This document shows positions 33,305 to 41,843 of a stretch of DNA of 64,000 bases, piece by piece. The position numbers were made by a program, and so were the translations under genes. The DNA is from Candidatus Latescibacterota bacterium (GTDB taxonomy: Bacteria > Latescibacterota > UBA2968 > UBA8231), in the NCBI GenBank assembly GCA_022820485.1, contig JAJEFJ010000042.1, positions 50,381 to 114,380 on the forward strand. The letters are read 5' to 3'. The notes below the pieces were generated by a model that worked only from the letters and a program-made list of their open reading frames with translations, was not told the DNA's origin and made no database searches. Each line of letters starts with the position of its first letter. Positions within the stretch are counted from its first letter, which is position 1.

Positions 33305-34207
33305 ATGCTCGACAACGTAATCGTCCGTCTCCTGATTCACTATGTCGCTACATTCCTTTTTTTTCTCGGCCTTATGGCGCTGTTTCCAGATATATCCATT
33401 TACATAGCCGAAGAACAGGCGCGTTCCCGCGCAACTACTTTGTCGTCCCAGCCACTTGAGACCGGGCCGCTACTGACCCTTGAAGAGAGCAGTATTTTCC
33501 ACCCCAAGACGTTTGTGCCGGTTTCGATGTCCCTGCTGTTTTCGTTTCTCTTTGCCCTGCCTGTCACTTGGGTGTACCGCTGGACGCGGCCGCGCAAGAA
33601 ATACGACCAAGCCTTTGCCCAGACCCTCCTCGTCGTGCCCATTGCGATTGCCCTCGTGGTGTTCTTAGTCAAAGGCAGTCTCGCGCTCGCCTTCAGTCTG
33701 GCGGGCATCGTCGCCGCAGTCCGCTTCCGCACGACGTTGAACGACCCCATGGATGCTACCTACATGTTTATCGTCATTGGCATCGGGCTATCGGCCGGGG
33801 TGCAGCTTGGTTCCGTGGCCATTCTGGCATCGGTGGCTTTCAATGCCGTTGCGCTGGGCGTCTGGCGCATGAACTACGGCGCACAGCCCGCCACCCTGTC
33901 CGGGTTTCGGCTCCAGCGTCCGGCCCTGCCCGCGCCGGTAAAAGCGAGTAAAGCTACGGCCCGGCTCCGCGTCCACACGGCGCAAGTCGAGGCGGCCCGG
34001 CAGGCTGTTACTGCGTTCTTAGCAACCTATGCCAAGCAGTGGCAGCAGGTGGGGATTGTCCAGCCGGAAGACGGCCCGGCGATCATCGAGTTTGACGTGC
34101 GGCTGAAAAAATCCACGGATCCGACCGCTTTCGTCAGGCAGCTTGAAGAAAGCGCAGCAAGCCATATCAGTGCCGTGGAGCTTAAGAGTGAACACGCCGG
34201 GCAATAA
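33305..34207 (+). CDS. DUF4956 family membrane protein
   Basis: 300 residues from ATG 33305 (AAAGGA 8 nt upstream). N-terminal helix about 8-27, then helices near 75-95, 110-130 and 135-155. The signature LAFSLAGIVAAVRFRTTL and DATYMFIVIGIGLSAG is the DUF4956 core. The C-terminal 90 residues are soluble, like a ferredoxin-type sensory domain. DUF4956 proteins are often encoded beside VTC/CotH-type or phosphate-related proteins; here the next genes include a phosphoesterase and a kinase-like barrel protein. Confidence 0.88.
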   Translation: MLDNVIVRLLIHYVATFLFFLGLMALFPDISIYIAEEQARSRATTLSSQPLETGPLLTLEESSIFHPKTFVPVSMSLLFSFLFALPVTWVYRWTRPRKKYDQAFAQTLLVVPIAIALVVFLVKGSLALAFSLAGIVAAVRFRTTLNDPMDATYMFIVIGIGLSAGVQLGSVAILASVAFNAVALGVWRMNYGAQPATLSGFRLQRPALPAPVKASKATARLRVHTAQVEAARQAVTAFLATYAKQWQQVGIVQPEDGPAIIEFDVRLKKSTDPTAFVRQLEESAASHISAVELKSEHAGQ

Positions 34208-35114
34208 GCTGCTGTTAGGATTTTTGGGCATCGGCGTTTTGCTTTTTGCCGTGGCCTTGCTCGTGCGGGAAGACGCGGCGATTACCTATGCCGCGGACCG
34301 TTCGGCAGTTACGTCCTCGCACGACGACAGCCTCACCCTCGTTCAGTACGACCTCGAAAAACCAACGCGGCGCTTCAAGCTGCCCAAGCAGTGGCGCGAG
34401 ATTTCCGGCTTGACCACGATCGGCGCAAACCGCCTCCTCGCGCACGACGACGAAAGAGGCGTGGTATGTGAAATCGATGATCGCACTGGGGCGATTGTAA
34501 AAGCATTCGCCCTCAGCGATCAGTGCGCACCAATCGCCGACGATTTTGAAGGCATTGCTGCGGCTGAAGGCCGCCTGTATCTCGTCTCGAGTGCCGGGCG
34601 GTTATACGAATTTGGCGAAGGGGCCGACCAAGAGACCGTGCTCTACAATCTGTACGCAACCGGCATTGGGCGGGACCACGAAATCGAGGGCCTCGCCTAC
34701 GACCCGGACCAACGGGTGCTGTTGCTCATCAGCAAAAACGCTAGGAATCCCCAGTTAGCCGACCACATCGCGATATATCGCTGGTCCGTCGATACCAAAC
34801 AGCTCGTCGCGGATGGGCCACTGCTGATACCCACCGCCCAGCTTGCGCACCGCATCGACCGCAAGCAATTCCAACCCTCGGGCATTGAGCGGCACCCGCT
34901 CTCGGGAACCTACTTTATCGTCGCCGCCCGCCAGTGTGCCGTTGCCGAGATTACCCCCCAAGGGCAGGTCCTCGCCGTCGCCAAGCTGGCGGCCAAGCGG
35001 CATCCACAAGCCGAGGGCATCGCGTTTACGGCCGATCATGCGCTGGTCCTAGCCGACGAAGGCGCGGGTAAGCGCGCCACCCTGACTGTTTACTCAGTTG
35101 CAAAAGCCCAGTAG
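34188..35114 (+). CDS. SdiA-regulated/phytase-like beta-propeller, membrane-anchored
   Basis: About 308 residues, starting at GTG 34188 (GGAG upstream), overlapping the DUF4956 gene by 20 nt. One N-terminal helix (LLLGFLGIGVLLFAVALLV) anchors a periplasmic domain. That domain has the pattern of the SdiA-regulated propeller family: REISGLTTIGANRLLAHDDE, DDFEGIAAAEGRLYLVSSAGRLYEF, EIEGLAYDPDQRVLLLISKN, PSGIERHPLSGTYFIVAARQ and QAEGIAFTADHALVLADEG. The repeated EG(I/L)A is diagnostic. May sense or cleave a phosphorylated compound; unproven. Confidence 0.8.
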   Translation: MNTPGNKLLLGFLGIGVLLFAVALLVREDAAITYAADRSAVTSSHDDSLTLVQYDLEKPTRRFKLPKQWREISGLTTIGANRLLAHDDERGVVCEIDDRTGAIVKAFALSDQCAPIADDFEGIAAAEGRLYLVSSAGRLYEFGEGADQETVLYNLYATGIGRDHEIEGLAYDPDQRVLLLISKNARNPQLADHIAIYRWSVDTKQLVADGPLLIPTAQLAHRIDRKQFQPSGIERHPLSGTYFIVAARQCAVAEITPQGQVLAVAKLAAKRHPQAEGIAFTADHALVLADEGAGKRATLTVYSVAKAQ

Positions 35115-35136
35115 CGCAGCCGGAAGTTACGTTGAA

Positions 35137-36279
35137 ATGATTAAACCAAAAACAGCAAGGTGCCAGCGCCGTTTAATTTTGCTCATAGCACTCGCCGTAG
35201 TCGTCGCCGGTTGCCAGGCCGGACGGCTGCGGGGGGCAAACTATGGTGCCGACGAAAAACCGTACATCCGGCCGGATCTCTTAGCAGCAGCGGTCGCAGT
35301 CGGCGGGCAAGTCGCGTATCGAGTGATCTTGGTCGGCGACACCGGGGAGCCGCTTGCAAGCGATCCCACCTTAGCGGCCATCGGGCAGTGGGCTGTTCCG
35401 CCCGAGCGGGCCGCGGTCGTGTTGTTAGGGGACAACCTCTACCCGTCGGGGATTACCGCCGATGACCGCGCTCGCGGCGAAGCCATTTTGCGCCAGCAGC
35501 TTGCAGCCACCGCGGCACTGCGGATTTTCGTGCCGGGCAACCACGACTGGGGCTCGGCGGCCCAAGACTGGACCGGAGCGCGCGTCGTCGAGCAGCAAGA
35601 GTTCGTCTTGGCGTGGCCGGAGGGCGCGGTCGATTTCCTGCCCCGTGACGGCTGCACCGGCCCAGCCGTGCGCGAGCTGCTCCCGCCCGGAGACGGACTA
35701 GCGCGAGGGGTCGCGGTCGTCGCCATTGACTGGATGCCGTGGTTTTCATCCGTCGCCGACACCAGCCATTGCCCGGACGGGGATTTCGCGGCGCGGATTG
35801 ACGCGGCCTTCGCGGCCCTAGAGAATCATTTCGCGATCGTGGTGAGCCACTTTCCGCTGCGCTCGGGCGGTACTCACGCTGGCTTTAGCCGCGGCTTTAT
35901 CATCGACCGCATCATCGACTTCTATCACCTACTGCGCCCGCGGCTGCCCCTCGATCTAGGCCATCCGCAATACATGGCCCGCGCCCAGCAGGTCCAAGAC
36001 GCACTCGCCAAGCACCGCCCCCTCGTCTATGCGGCCGGACACGATCACAGCTTGCAGCTTTTCGCGGCCGACGAAGTGGCGCGGATGCACATCATCAGCG
36101 GCGCGGGTTCGGCTGGCAAAGTGTCGTCCGTGACCGCGGTGGACGGGACGATTTTCGCCCACGCGGTCCCCGGCTTCGCCGTACTCGATTTCGCCAGCCA
36201 AAACGGCGTGGACACCCCGGTCGTGCGCATCGTGCAAACCGGGCAGGAAGAGCCTGTTTTCCAAATGCGCCTTCCCTGA
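35137..36279 (+). CDS. Calcineurin-like metallophosphoesterase lipoprotein
   Basis: About 380 residues from ATG 35137. Lipobox VVVAGCQAG near residue 26. All metallophosphoesterase motifs are present: ILVGDTGE, LLGDNLYPSG, VPGNHDWG, VVSHFPLRSGG and YAAGHDHSLQ. It is thus an exported, probably active phosphoesterase anchored to a membrane. It converges with the kinase-like/Omp85 gene across a hairpin. In my recollection, Bacteroidetes proteins exist in which a metallophosphoesterase and such a barrel are fused in one chain, which would support a joint function. Confidence 0.9.
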   Translation: MIKPKTARCQRRLILLIALAVVVAGCQAGRLRGANYGADEKPYIRPDLLAAAVAVGGQVAYRVILVGDTGEPLASDPTLAAIGQWAVPPERAAVVLLGDNLYPSGITADDRARGEAILRQQLAATAALRIFVPGNHDWGSAAQDWTGARVVEQQEFVLAWPEGAVDFLPRDGCTGPAVRELLPPGDGLARGVAVVAIDWMPWFSSVADTSHCPDGDFAARIDAAFAALENHFAIVVSHFPLRSGGTHAGFSRGFIIDRIIDFYHLLRPRLPLDLGHPQYMARAQQVQDALAKHRPLVYAAGHDHSLQLFAADEVARMHIISGAGSAGKVSSVTAVDGTIFAHAVPGFAVLDFASQNGVDTPVVRIVQTGQEEPVFQMRLP

Positions 36280-36299
36280 TCCGCACCAGAATTCTATAT

Positions 36300-36320
36300 G
36301 GGGCGGTTGCAAACCGCCCC
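36300..36320. terminator. Bidirectional terminator-like hairpin of the GTAGGGG repeat family
   Basis: GGGGCGGTT, loop GCA, AACCGCCCC, between the converging phosphoesterase and Omp85 genes. Outer bases ATTCTA (36291) and TAGAAT (36325) also pair. Read on the minus strand it begins GTAGGGGGCGGTTTGCAACC, so it belongs with the palindromes at 44681 and 23217. Confidence 0.7.
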
Positions 36321-36323
36321 CTA

Positions 36324-38975
36324 CTAGAATATCATCCCGGTGCGTAGGTACGCGCCGATTCGGTCTTCGCCGTTCATCAGCGCCGCGCTCAACGTCGCCC
36401 GCCGCTGGAGAAACGCGACCCAAAGCCCGCCGCCCGTGCCGATGTGCCAGCTATCGGCATCCTCCGGGTCAGCGTTGTAGAACACCCGCCCGGCATCGAC
36501 CGCCGCGAAGGCCCCTAATTCCCCCGGTAGCGGGAACCAGAGTCGGGTCAGCCGCAGCCGCAGCTCGCCGTTGCCGTAGAGCGCGGCCTCACCGGCGAAG
36601 CGGTCCTCGTAGAAGCCTCTTAGATCGTCGGGACCGCCAACCGTGGCCGCTTCGTGGAACGGGAACTCACCGCGAACGATTTCGCCGCCCACGCGCAGGG
36701 AGAGCGTGGGGAGGGTCGGCAGGTCCGCGGAGAGGTACGCCGCCGCGTCGCCAGCCACGCGGCCAAAGGTCGATTTGACGTCCCACAGCTTGGGGTAGAG
36801 TGCGCCGCGCAACCCCAACCGCACGCCCCGCCGGGCATGGCCGGGATTGTCGCGGGTGTCGTAGGCCAATTCCCCACCAACGCCGATCTGCCCGAAATCC
36901 TCCATCCCGTACAGCGGCGTCTCATCGTCGTAGTCGGCGATGAACTTCCCCTTATTGTCCGCCAAAGGGGTCTTGGTAAACTGGACGAGCGGGCCGCCGG
37001 TCAGCGTCCACGCCGCCGGCGACCAAGAGAGCGCGGGTGCCAAGCGGAACTGGGTCTGCTCCACTTCGTAAAACGACTCCGGGCGCGGAATTTCAACGCC
37101 GTTGCCAAAGCCGTTGAAGCGAATGACCTCAATGCCGGAGTATTCCATCTGCAGCCGCCCGTCGAGGCCCCGCAGCAGATGCCGAAACGTCGCGGAATAG
37201 GTAACTAGCGGCCTAACTTTTGCGCTGGGGGCGACGCCAAGGCCGAGCGCGTGTTTCGACGCATAGGGGTTTTTGCGGTAGCCGTGGTATATCCGGGCGT
37301 GGAACAGCCCGGCGTACACGCCAAGGTCTGGGCTGTAGCTGACCACCGGCAGCGCAATCGTCTCCTGACCCCAGTCAACGACGTAGCGGTCGGTGGTCGC
37401 ACCTGTGGGAGCCGGTCGCTTGTAGGGCCGCTCGTCAATCTGGGCCGCGCCCCCATCAAAGCGGTTTTTGCCGCGCGCATCGTAAAATCGCGTCATGCGC
37501 CGCCCAGCCCGCGAGTGATTCGCGTAGGCGTCATCGCCACCGCCGCCATCGACGCGCACCCGAATTGTAGCCCGCGCCCCAAGGATGGCGACTTGATCGT
37601 CCCCGCCGTGCAAATAGATGCGGACTTCCTTGGTTTCGCCGGGATACAGGGTGCGGCGAAAGTACGGGGCGTGCTGCGTCCCGGCCAAGCCGATGCGGAC
37701 ATCCAACGCGCCGTCCTCCCGGTGTTCCAATTCGAGGTATTCGTCCGCGTCCGTTCCTTTGATCTCGACCTCGCGGCTGATCAGCCGGTAGTACTGCGCC
37801 GCAAATTCGTCGAGCTGGTCGCGGCGCGCCTTCAGTGCTCGGGTGAGGAACGATCCCACCTGCTCGTAGTACGGAGTCGGCAGGCGGCGGACGGCGGCGT
37901 CAATCACCAAGTCCGGTAGTTCGGCCTGCACCGCGGTGACCACCGAGTCCCACGCGCTCCACTCCAGCTCGGCCAGCAACTCGCGGTCCACCTCCCAACC
38001 ATTGCGCGGGAGCCCGCGGTGGTCTGGGTAGTGCGCTTGAAAGCGGACGAACTTAGGCTCGACCTGCCGCACCAGTTCCATGAGCAGGCCATCGAAATCA
38101 ATAAAGGCCTGATCCCGGTCTTCGGGGATGGGCAACCACGTATAGCAGTCGCCGGCCGGAAATCGCGCCCAGCGCCACTGGCCCGAGTGCCGGTCCTTGT
38201 CGCCGACCAGAAAATCGACGAGCCGCGCCTTGAGATAGGCGCGGGCATCCACCCGCTCACAGGGCGTCTTTTCGAGGCGCTGGTACACCTTTTCCGTGCC
38301 GCTGACCTTGCGCGAGCCAGCAAACCCCGGCTCATCGCCGGCCGCTTCGGACGGATGTTCCTGCAAGGTGCCGATCAGTCCGGCGAACTCTTGGCGATAC
38401 GCGCCCAATCGCGGATCGTCGGGAATCACCACTAAGCGATGCGGCGCATGCAGGATTCCGGTCGCCTCCATCAGCGCATCCACCACCAGCGCCCCGGCCG
38501 GTAGCTGGGCACTTATGAGGTCTTGGATCGCATCCTCAACCACGGTCTGTTTGAGTTCGGTTAAAAGCCGCTTGGACGGATCTTTGTCGAGCGAGCGCAC
38601 CGTGTAACGGCGACCGTCCTCGCCCATAAAATGCAGCGAAACGGACTGGCCAAAGCCGCCGGTGCGCATGGGCAACAGCCCACCGCCAACCGCATCAAGG
38701 TCGAGCACCGGCACCTCAGTCGGCGTCGTCCAGAGCGGGCGATAGCTGCGGCCGTAAATCCACTGCTGCAAACGACCTGCTTTGAAGCGCTCACCGGGGA
38801 CAACCACGTGCGTGGTGTCGCCCTTTTGCGGGATGGAGCGATGGATTAGCTGGCCAGCAGCGGGTGATTCCGTTGCCACCGCCGCAGCCGCTCCGCCAAG
38901 ATACAGGGCGACAATAAACAAAGCGGTCGCTCGGCGACGCAGCCAGTGAATTTGGTGTTTGTTGGGGTTCATCAT
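36324..38975 (-). CDS. Outer-membrane Omp85/D15-type barrel with an N-terminal kinase-like domain
   Basis: 883 residues. Signal peptide to about residue 35 (AAAVATES). Residues about 85-330 carry a kinase-like pattern: YTVRSLDKDP, then VDFLVGDKDRHSGQWRW (258-263 G-D-K-D-R-H) and DRDQAFIDFDG (286-296), recalling the DRH and D-F-D metal/catalytic motifs of HipA/FAM20/CotH-type kinases. The C-terminal ~350 residues form a surface-antigen/Omp85 barrel: YDTRDNPGHARRGVRLGL, LRVGGEIVRGEFPFHEAATVGGPDDLRGF and AAVDAGRVFYN, ending GMIF with terminal Phe. Encoded 33 bp after a SurA-like isomerase. Confidence 0.82.
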   Translation of the reverse strand: MMNPNKHQIHWLRRRATALFIVALYLGGAAAAVATESPAAGQLIHRSIPQKGDTTHVVVPGERFKAGRLQQWIYGRSYRPLWTTPTEVPVLDLDAVGGGLLPMRTGGFGQSVSLHFMGEDGRRYTVRSLDKDPSKRLLTELKQTVVEDAIQDLISAQLPAGALVVDALMEATGILHAPHRLVVIPDDPRLGAYRQEFAGLIGTLQEHPSEAAGDEPGFAGSRKVSGTEKVYQRLEKTPCERVDARAYLKARLVDFLVGDKDRHSGQWRWARFPAGDCYTWLPIPEDRDQAFIDFDGLLMELVRQVEPKFVRFQAHYPDHRGLPRNGWEVDRELLAELEWSAWDSVVTAVQAELPDLVIDAAVRRLPTPYYEQVGSFLTRALKARRDQLDEFAAQYYRLISREVEIKGTDADEYLELEHREDGALDVRIGLAGTQHAPYFRRTLYPGETKEVRIYLHGGDDQVAILGARATIRVRVDGGGGDDAYANHSRAGRRMTRFYDARGKNRFDGGAAQIDERPYKRPAPTGATTDRYVVDWGQETIALPVVSYSPDLGVYAGLFHARIYHGYRKNPYASKHALGLGVAPSAKVRPLVTYSATFRHLLRGLDGRLQMEYSGIEVIRFNGFGNGVEIPRPESFYEVEQTQFRLAPALSWSPAAWTLTGGPLVQFTKTPLADNKGKFIADYDDETPLYGMEDFGQIGVGGELAYDTRDNPGHARRGVRLGLRGALYPKLWDVKSTFGRVAGDAAAYLSADLPTLPTLSLRVGGEIVRGEFPFHEAATVGGPDDLRGFYEDRFAGEAALYGNGELRLRLTRLWFPLPGELGAFAAVDAGRVFYNADPEDADSWHIGTGGGLWVAFLQRRATLSAALMNGEDRIGAYLRTGMIF

Positions 38976-39008
38976 CCTAAGCCTAGGCGAAGAATTCTCA
39001 GAAAGTAC

Positions 39009-40367
39009 CTACTCAAACGCTTGCTCCAACGCCGCTGGAAATACCTGTATTTGGCCTGCGTTCGCTTCGCGCAACTCGGCTAAGAGCGCATCCATAGCCG
39101 CGGTTTCAGCCCGTTGCCGCAGGGCCGCACGAATGCTTTCCCTCACAAAAGCAAAATCCACTACCCGGCCATCGGCGCGAGTAAACTGGTTAATGTGCTG
39201 GTCGTAAAAGGCCCGCACCGCTTCGTCGGCGATTTCCCCGACCCGTTCGGCTTCAGCTTGGTAGAGCCGTTTGACCAACAGAGCATCTCGTTCCCTTTCG
39301 ACGCTAGCGCGGATATCCGCATCGTCGGCGATCCCCAACTTGCGGGCTTCCGCCACCATAATTTGCTTACCGGCGAGGTTGTCCACGGCCTTGTACAGGC
39401 GCGCACTGTCGAGTTCAGCCGGGTGCGGTGCGCGGCCCTGCTCGACTAAGGTGAGGTACTCCCGCGCTATAAGCTGGCCGCCGCGCCACGTGAGCAGCGG
39501 CGCGTTCCCTCCGTCCCACTGCGTCGATTGCCGCGGCAGGGCGAGCAACGCGGCAAAAACCTCCGCGTCCAGCGCCAACTGATACCGCTGGCGCAGGGTG
39601 CCGACGTAGCGCTCCATATCGTCGGCCCGGCTCTGCACGAGGGCCTGTTTTTCCACCCACTCGCGGGCCGCGGCAAAATCGACCGGGCGTCGTTCCCCAA
39701 GCCTAAAGACGTGGTAGCCGCTCACCGTCTGCACGGGGTCGGGATACACGCTGCCGACGGGCATGGTAGCGAGCGGCACCTTCAGCCCCTCGTACACCTC
39801 GCCGATCTTGAACCAGCCAACCCAACCGCCGGGACCAAAGCGCTGCTGAATGTTCTGGAGCGAATAGGGCCGGATTAGCGACTCAAAAGGCACCCCTTCG
39901 TCAAGCAACTCTAAGACCAGACGAGCCTCTTCTTCGGTGGCGCAGACGATGTGCTGGCTGAGCACTTCCACGTCGTACTGCTGTTGGGCAAAAAATGCCT
40001 GCAGGTCCGCGTCCGAAAACGAGTACGACGCCTGCACAGCCTCCTGCTCGTAGAGCTTGTTCATCAGCGCCCGGCGCTGGCTTTTGGCCACGGCTTGGGC
40101 GATAGCTAAATCGCGGTCGTACCCGCGCCGCAGAGCCTCAGCAACGAGCAATTCCCGCGCGATGACACCGTCGAGCAGTTCCTGCTTGCCCTGCTGATCT
40201 AGTTCCTCGACGTGGCTGTAGCCGGTCTCCCGCAGCTTTTGCGCTGTTTCCGCAAACTCCTCTACTGATATGCTCTTGTCGCCAATGCGCAGAACCGTTT
40301 CTTCCGCGCACCAAGCCGCGCTGCACCAGACGAGGAGCGCGAAGGTGCTAACTAGAGAATATTTCAC
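39009..40367 (-). CDS. Periplasmic parvulin-type peptidyl-prolyl isomerase (SurA-like)
   Basis: 452 residues. Signal peptide MKYSLVSTFALLVWCSAAWCAEE. N-terminal SurA-like helical region (ELLDGVIARELLVAEALRRGYD), then a parvulin domain about 130-225: VLSQHIVCATEEEARLVLELL, FGPGGWVGWFKIGEVYEGLKVPL, VQTVSGYHVFRLGERRPV. A second helical region follows. As an outer-membrane-protein chaperone it probably helps the Omp85-type protein encoded next. The start is GTG 40367, overlapping the upstream small gene as GTGA, with no strong ribosome-binding site, which suggests translational coupling to that gene. Confidence 0.88.
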   Translation of the reverse strand: MKYSLVSTFALLVWCSAAWCAEETVLRIGDKSISVEEFAETAQKLRETGYSHVEELDQQGKQELLDGVIARELLVAEALRRGYDRDLAIAQAVAKSQRRALMNKLYEQEAVQASYSFSDADLQAFFAQQQYDVEVLSQHIVCATEEEARLVLELLDEGVPFESLIRPYSLQNIQQRFGPGGWVGWFKIGEVYEGLKVPLATMPVGSVYPDPVQTVSGYHVFRLGERRPVDFAAAREWVEKQALVQSRADDMERYVGTLRQRYQLALDAEVFAALLALPRQSTQWDGGNAPLLTWRGGQLIAREYLTLVEQGRAPHPAELDSARLYKAVDNLAGKQIMVAEARKLGIADDADIRASVERERDALLVKRLYQAEAERVGEIADEAVRAFYDQHINQFTRADGRVVDFAFVRESIRAALRQRAETAAMDALLAELREANAGQIQVFPAALEQAFE

Positions 40368-40789
40368 GATGTGATGGGATCTTTTTCAGGTTGCGGAAAT
40401 AGGACGAGTTCAGCCTTTTGCGCGAGCAATATGGCTATCTCTTTTTGTCTGGCTTTTTCCATCCATGGCGGCCAATTTGTAATATCTGCGTGACGCGGAG
40501 GAGGCTCCTGCGACTGAACATCGAGTTGGACCGCACGCACATCACTCGCCCGTATGATTCCCACCCCATGCACCCTCCGATCACCCCCGATGTGTTCATT
40601 CGCTATAGTTATAAGGGCTGATTGCGGCTCGGCTCCATGTCTGAAAACCGATGTCTTGCCATCTTTCTTGTTGGGCAAAAAAGCAGACTGTTTAACCGCC
40701 GACTTGTTGAATTGTCCCGAAGAAGTAAGGAAGCGAGCGAGTGGTTCGCTGTCGGCAACTTCTTCAGGCAGTCCTGAAGGTAGAATCAT
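40364..40789 (-). CDS. Conserved hypothetical protein of an AT-richer cassette (third gene)
   Basis: 141 residues from ATG 40789. Recognisable conserved pattern but no named function: FLTSSGQFNKSAVKQSAFLPN, K-TSVFRH, then AITI/GVGIIRASDVRAVQLDV and HADITNWPPWMEKARQKEIAI before LAQKAELVLFP. Small, cytoplasmic and soluble. The start lies 26 nt inside the upstream gene. Its stop overlaps the isomerase start. I recall this protein and the next one occurring together in other bacteria, without characterised role. Confidence 0.75.
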   Translation of the reverse strand: MILPSGLPEEVADSEPLARFLTSSGQFNKSAVKQSAFLPNKKDGKTSVFRHGAEPQSALITIANEHIGGDRRVHGVGIIRASDVRAVQLDVQSQEPPPRHADITNWPPWMEKARQKEIAILLAQKAELVLFPQPEKDPITS

Positions 40790-41423
40790 TATTAGTGATG
40801 CGCTGAATCTCTTGAAGAATACGCGAAGGAATCTCACCATTATTGCTGTACGCCACTGCATGCCCATGCTCTGTCCCATTAACCCACGCACAAGGCATTC
40901 GATTCGTAGCACCTATACTTACAGAAAATGTTTGCGTCGGGGTCGGGGACCAGTCAAAAGCGATCTCGCCGTCCGGTTCCACGGAGATTTCCGGCAACGG
41001 CAACTCCTCTGGCAGCCGACGAATGAAATGCGCACTATGCTCAACGGCACTTTGACTAACGGCTTCTGCATCGTAGCCATCCCAATCCGCTTCGGCGCAT
41101 TCTGTCTCTAGCTCGTAGAGCCTATCCAGCGCATCCTCTTTAGAGCCAAAAAGTGCCCGTAAACGTTTTAAGGCTTCCCCTCTTGTAACACCGACGCTAT
41201 GGGATGCTTCCGAGTGTCGATGTGCTGGCTGTAGCAACGAGGCGTCTCGTGCGGGTAGATTGGCTTCTAGTGGTGAAAACGGCATGGGAACCGTTAAGAC
41301 ATTTCCCCCAAAGGGAAACCGTAAGTAGATAGTTTCCGCATTTTTATCTAGGCTATTAGGATCAGACAAGGCGAAATTACCTTCAACATGCTTCGCAGTT
41401 TCTCTATTTTTTTTCGCTGTCAT
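40764..41423 (-). CDS. Conserved hypothetical protein with WDGYDA motif (second gene of cassette)
   Basis: 219 residues from ATG 41423, which overlaps the upstream stop as ATGA. The distinctive segment is ADWDGYDAEAVSQSAVEHSA ... FIRRLPEELPLPEISVEPDGEIAFDW, then FSVSIGATNRMPCAWVNGTEHG and GEIPSRILQEIQRI. The N-terminal 90 residues look disordered. No catalytic motif that I can name. Partner genes on both sides are overlapped, so the three are one unit; base composition is AT-richer than flanking operons, which suggests horizontal gain. Confidence 0.75.
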   Translation of the reverse strand: MTAKKNRETAKHVEGNFALSDPNSLDKNAETIYLRFPFGGNVLTVPMPFSPLEANLPARDASLLQPAHRHSEASHSVGVTRGEALKRLRALFGSKEDALDRLYELETECAEADWDGYDAEAVSQSAVEHSAHFIRRLPEELPLPEISVEPDGEIAFDWSPTPTQTFSVSIGATNRMPCAWVNGTEHGHAVAYSNNGEIPSRILQEIQRITNNDSTFRTA

Positions 41424-41728
41424 TCGGCTATCCTCTCTTCTATTGCCGGCCAAATATCTTCGGGAAGCCAGCCGTCGTAGTCACCGCCATACATTAACGG
41501 GCCAATAAGAAAATGTATCCTGATCTCAGAACTCTTGGCTACTTCTATTAGGGCATCCCTAATTTTGTGCCAATCTTGTGGCCCCGATACTCTAATAATA
41601 TAAAAAGACCTAAGAGGACGAACCCAAGAATACTCTTCTATATGATCTTTTAGCAGGGAGTTGATCTCGTCCCATTCCGTGCCTTCAGCGTTAATATCCC
41701 ACGACAATATAAAGTGCATAATCCTCAC
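41420..41728 (-). CDS. Small ferredoxin-fold-like protein (Cas2/SinR-like outline), first gene of cassette
   Basis: 102 residues. Order of elements reads beta (MHFILSWDI), alpha (EWDEINSLLKDHIEEY), beta (SWVRPLRSFYIIRV), alpha (WHKIRDALIEVAKSS), beta (IRIHFLIGPLMYGG), ending GWLPEDIWPAIEER. This outline resembles small Cas2/VapD/SinR-like ferredoxin-fold proteins, some of which are nucleases, but no diagnostic residues prove it. No CRISPR array or other cas gene is near. Start could also be the ATG three codons downstream. Confidence 0.6.
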   Translation of the reverse strand: MRIMHFILSWDINAEGTEWDEINSLLKDHIEEYSWVRPLRSFYIIRVSGPQDWHKIRDALIEVAKSSEIRIHFLIGPLMYGGDYDGWLPEDIWPAIEERIAE

Positions 41729-41843
41729 CCTTCTTTGGTGCGTGGCGCACGTTATTGTCGAGCAGTGAACAGCGATTCCCGCTCCTGAACCGCCGACCGA
41801 TCAAGTTGTAGATTATAGCGGAACAGCCCTACATCGTCAAAAA

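Noticed and set aside
41420..41728. Cas2 of a CRISPR system
   Set aside because: Only the secondary-structure order fits; no cas1, no array, and the catalytic Asp of Cas2 cannot be placed with confidence.
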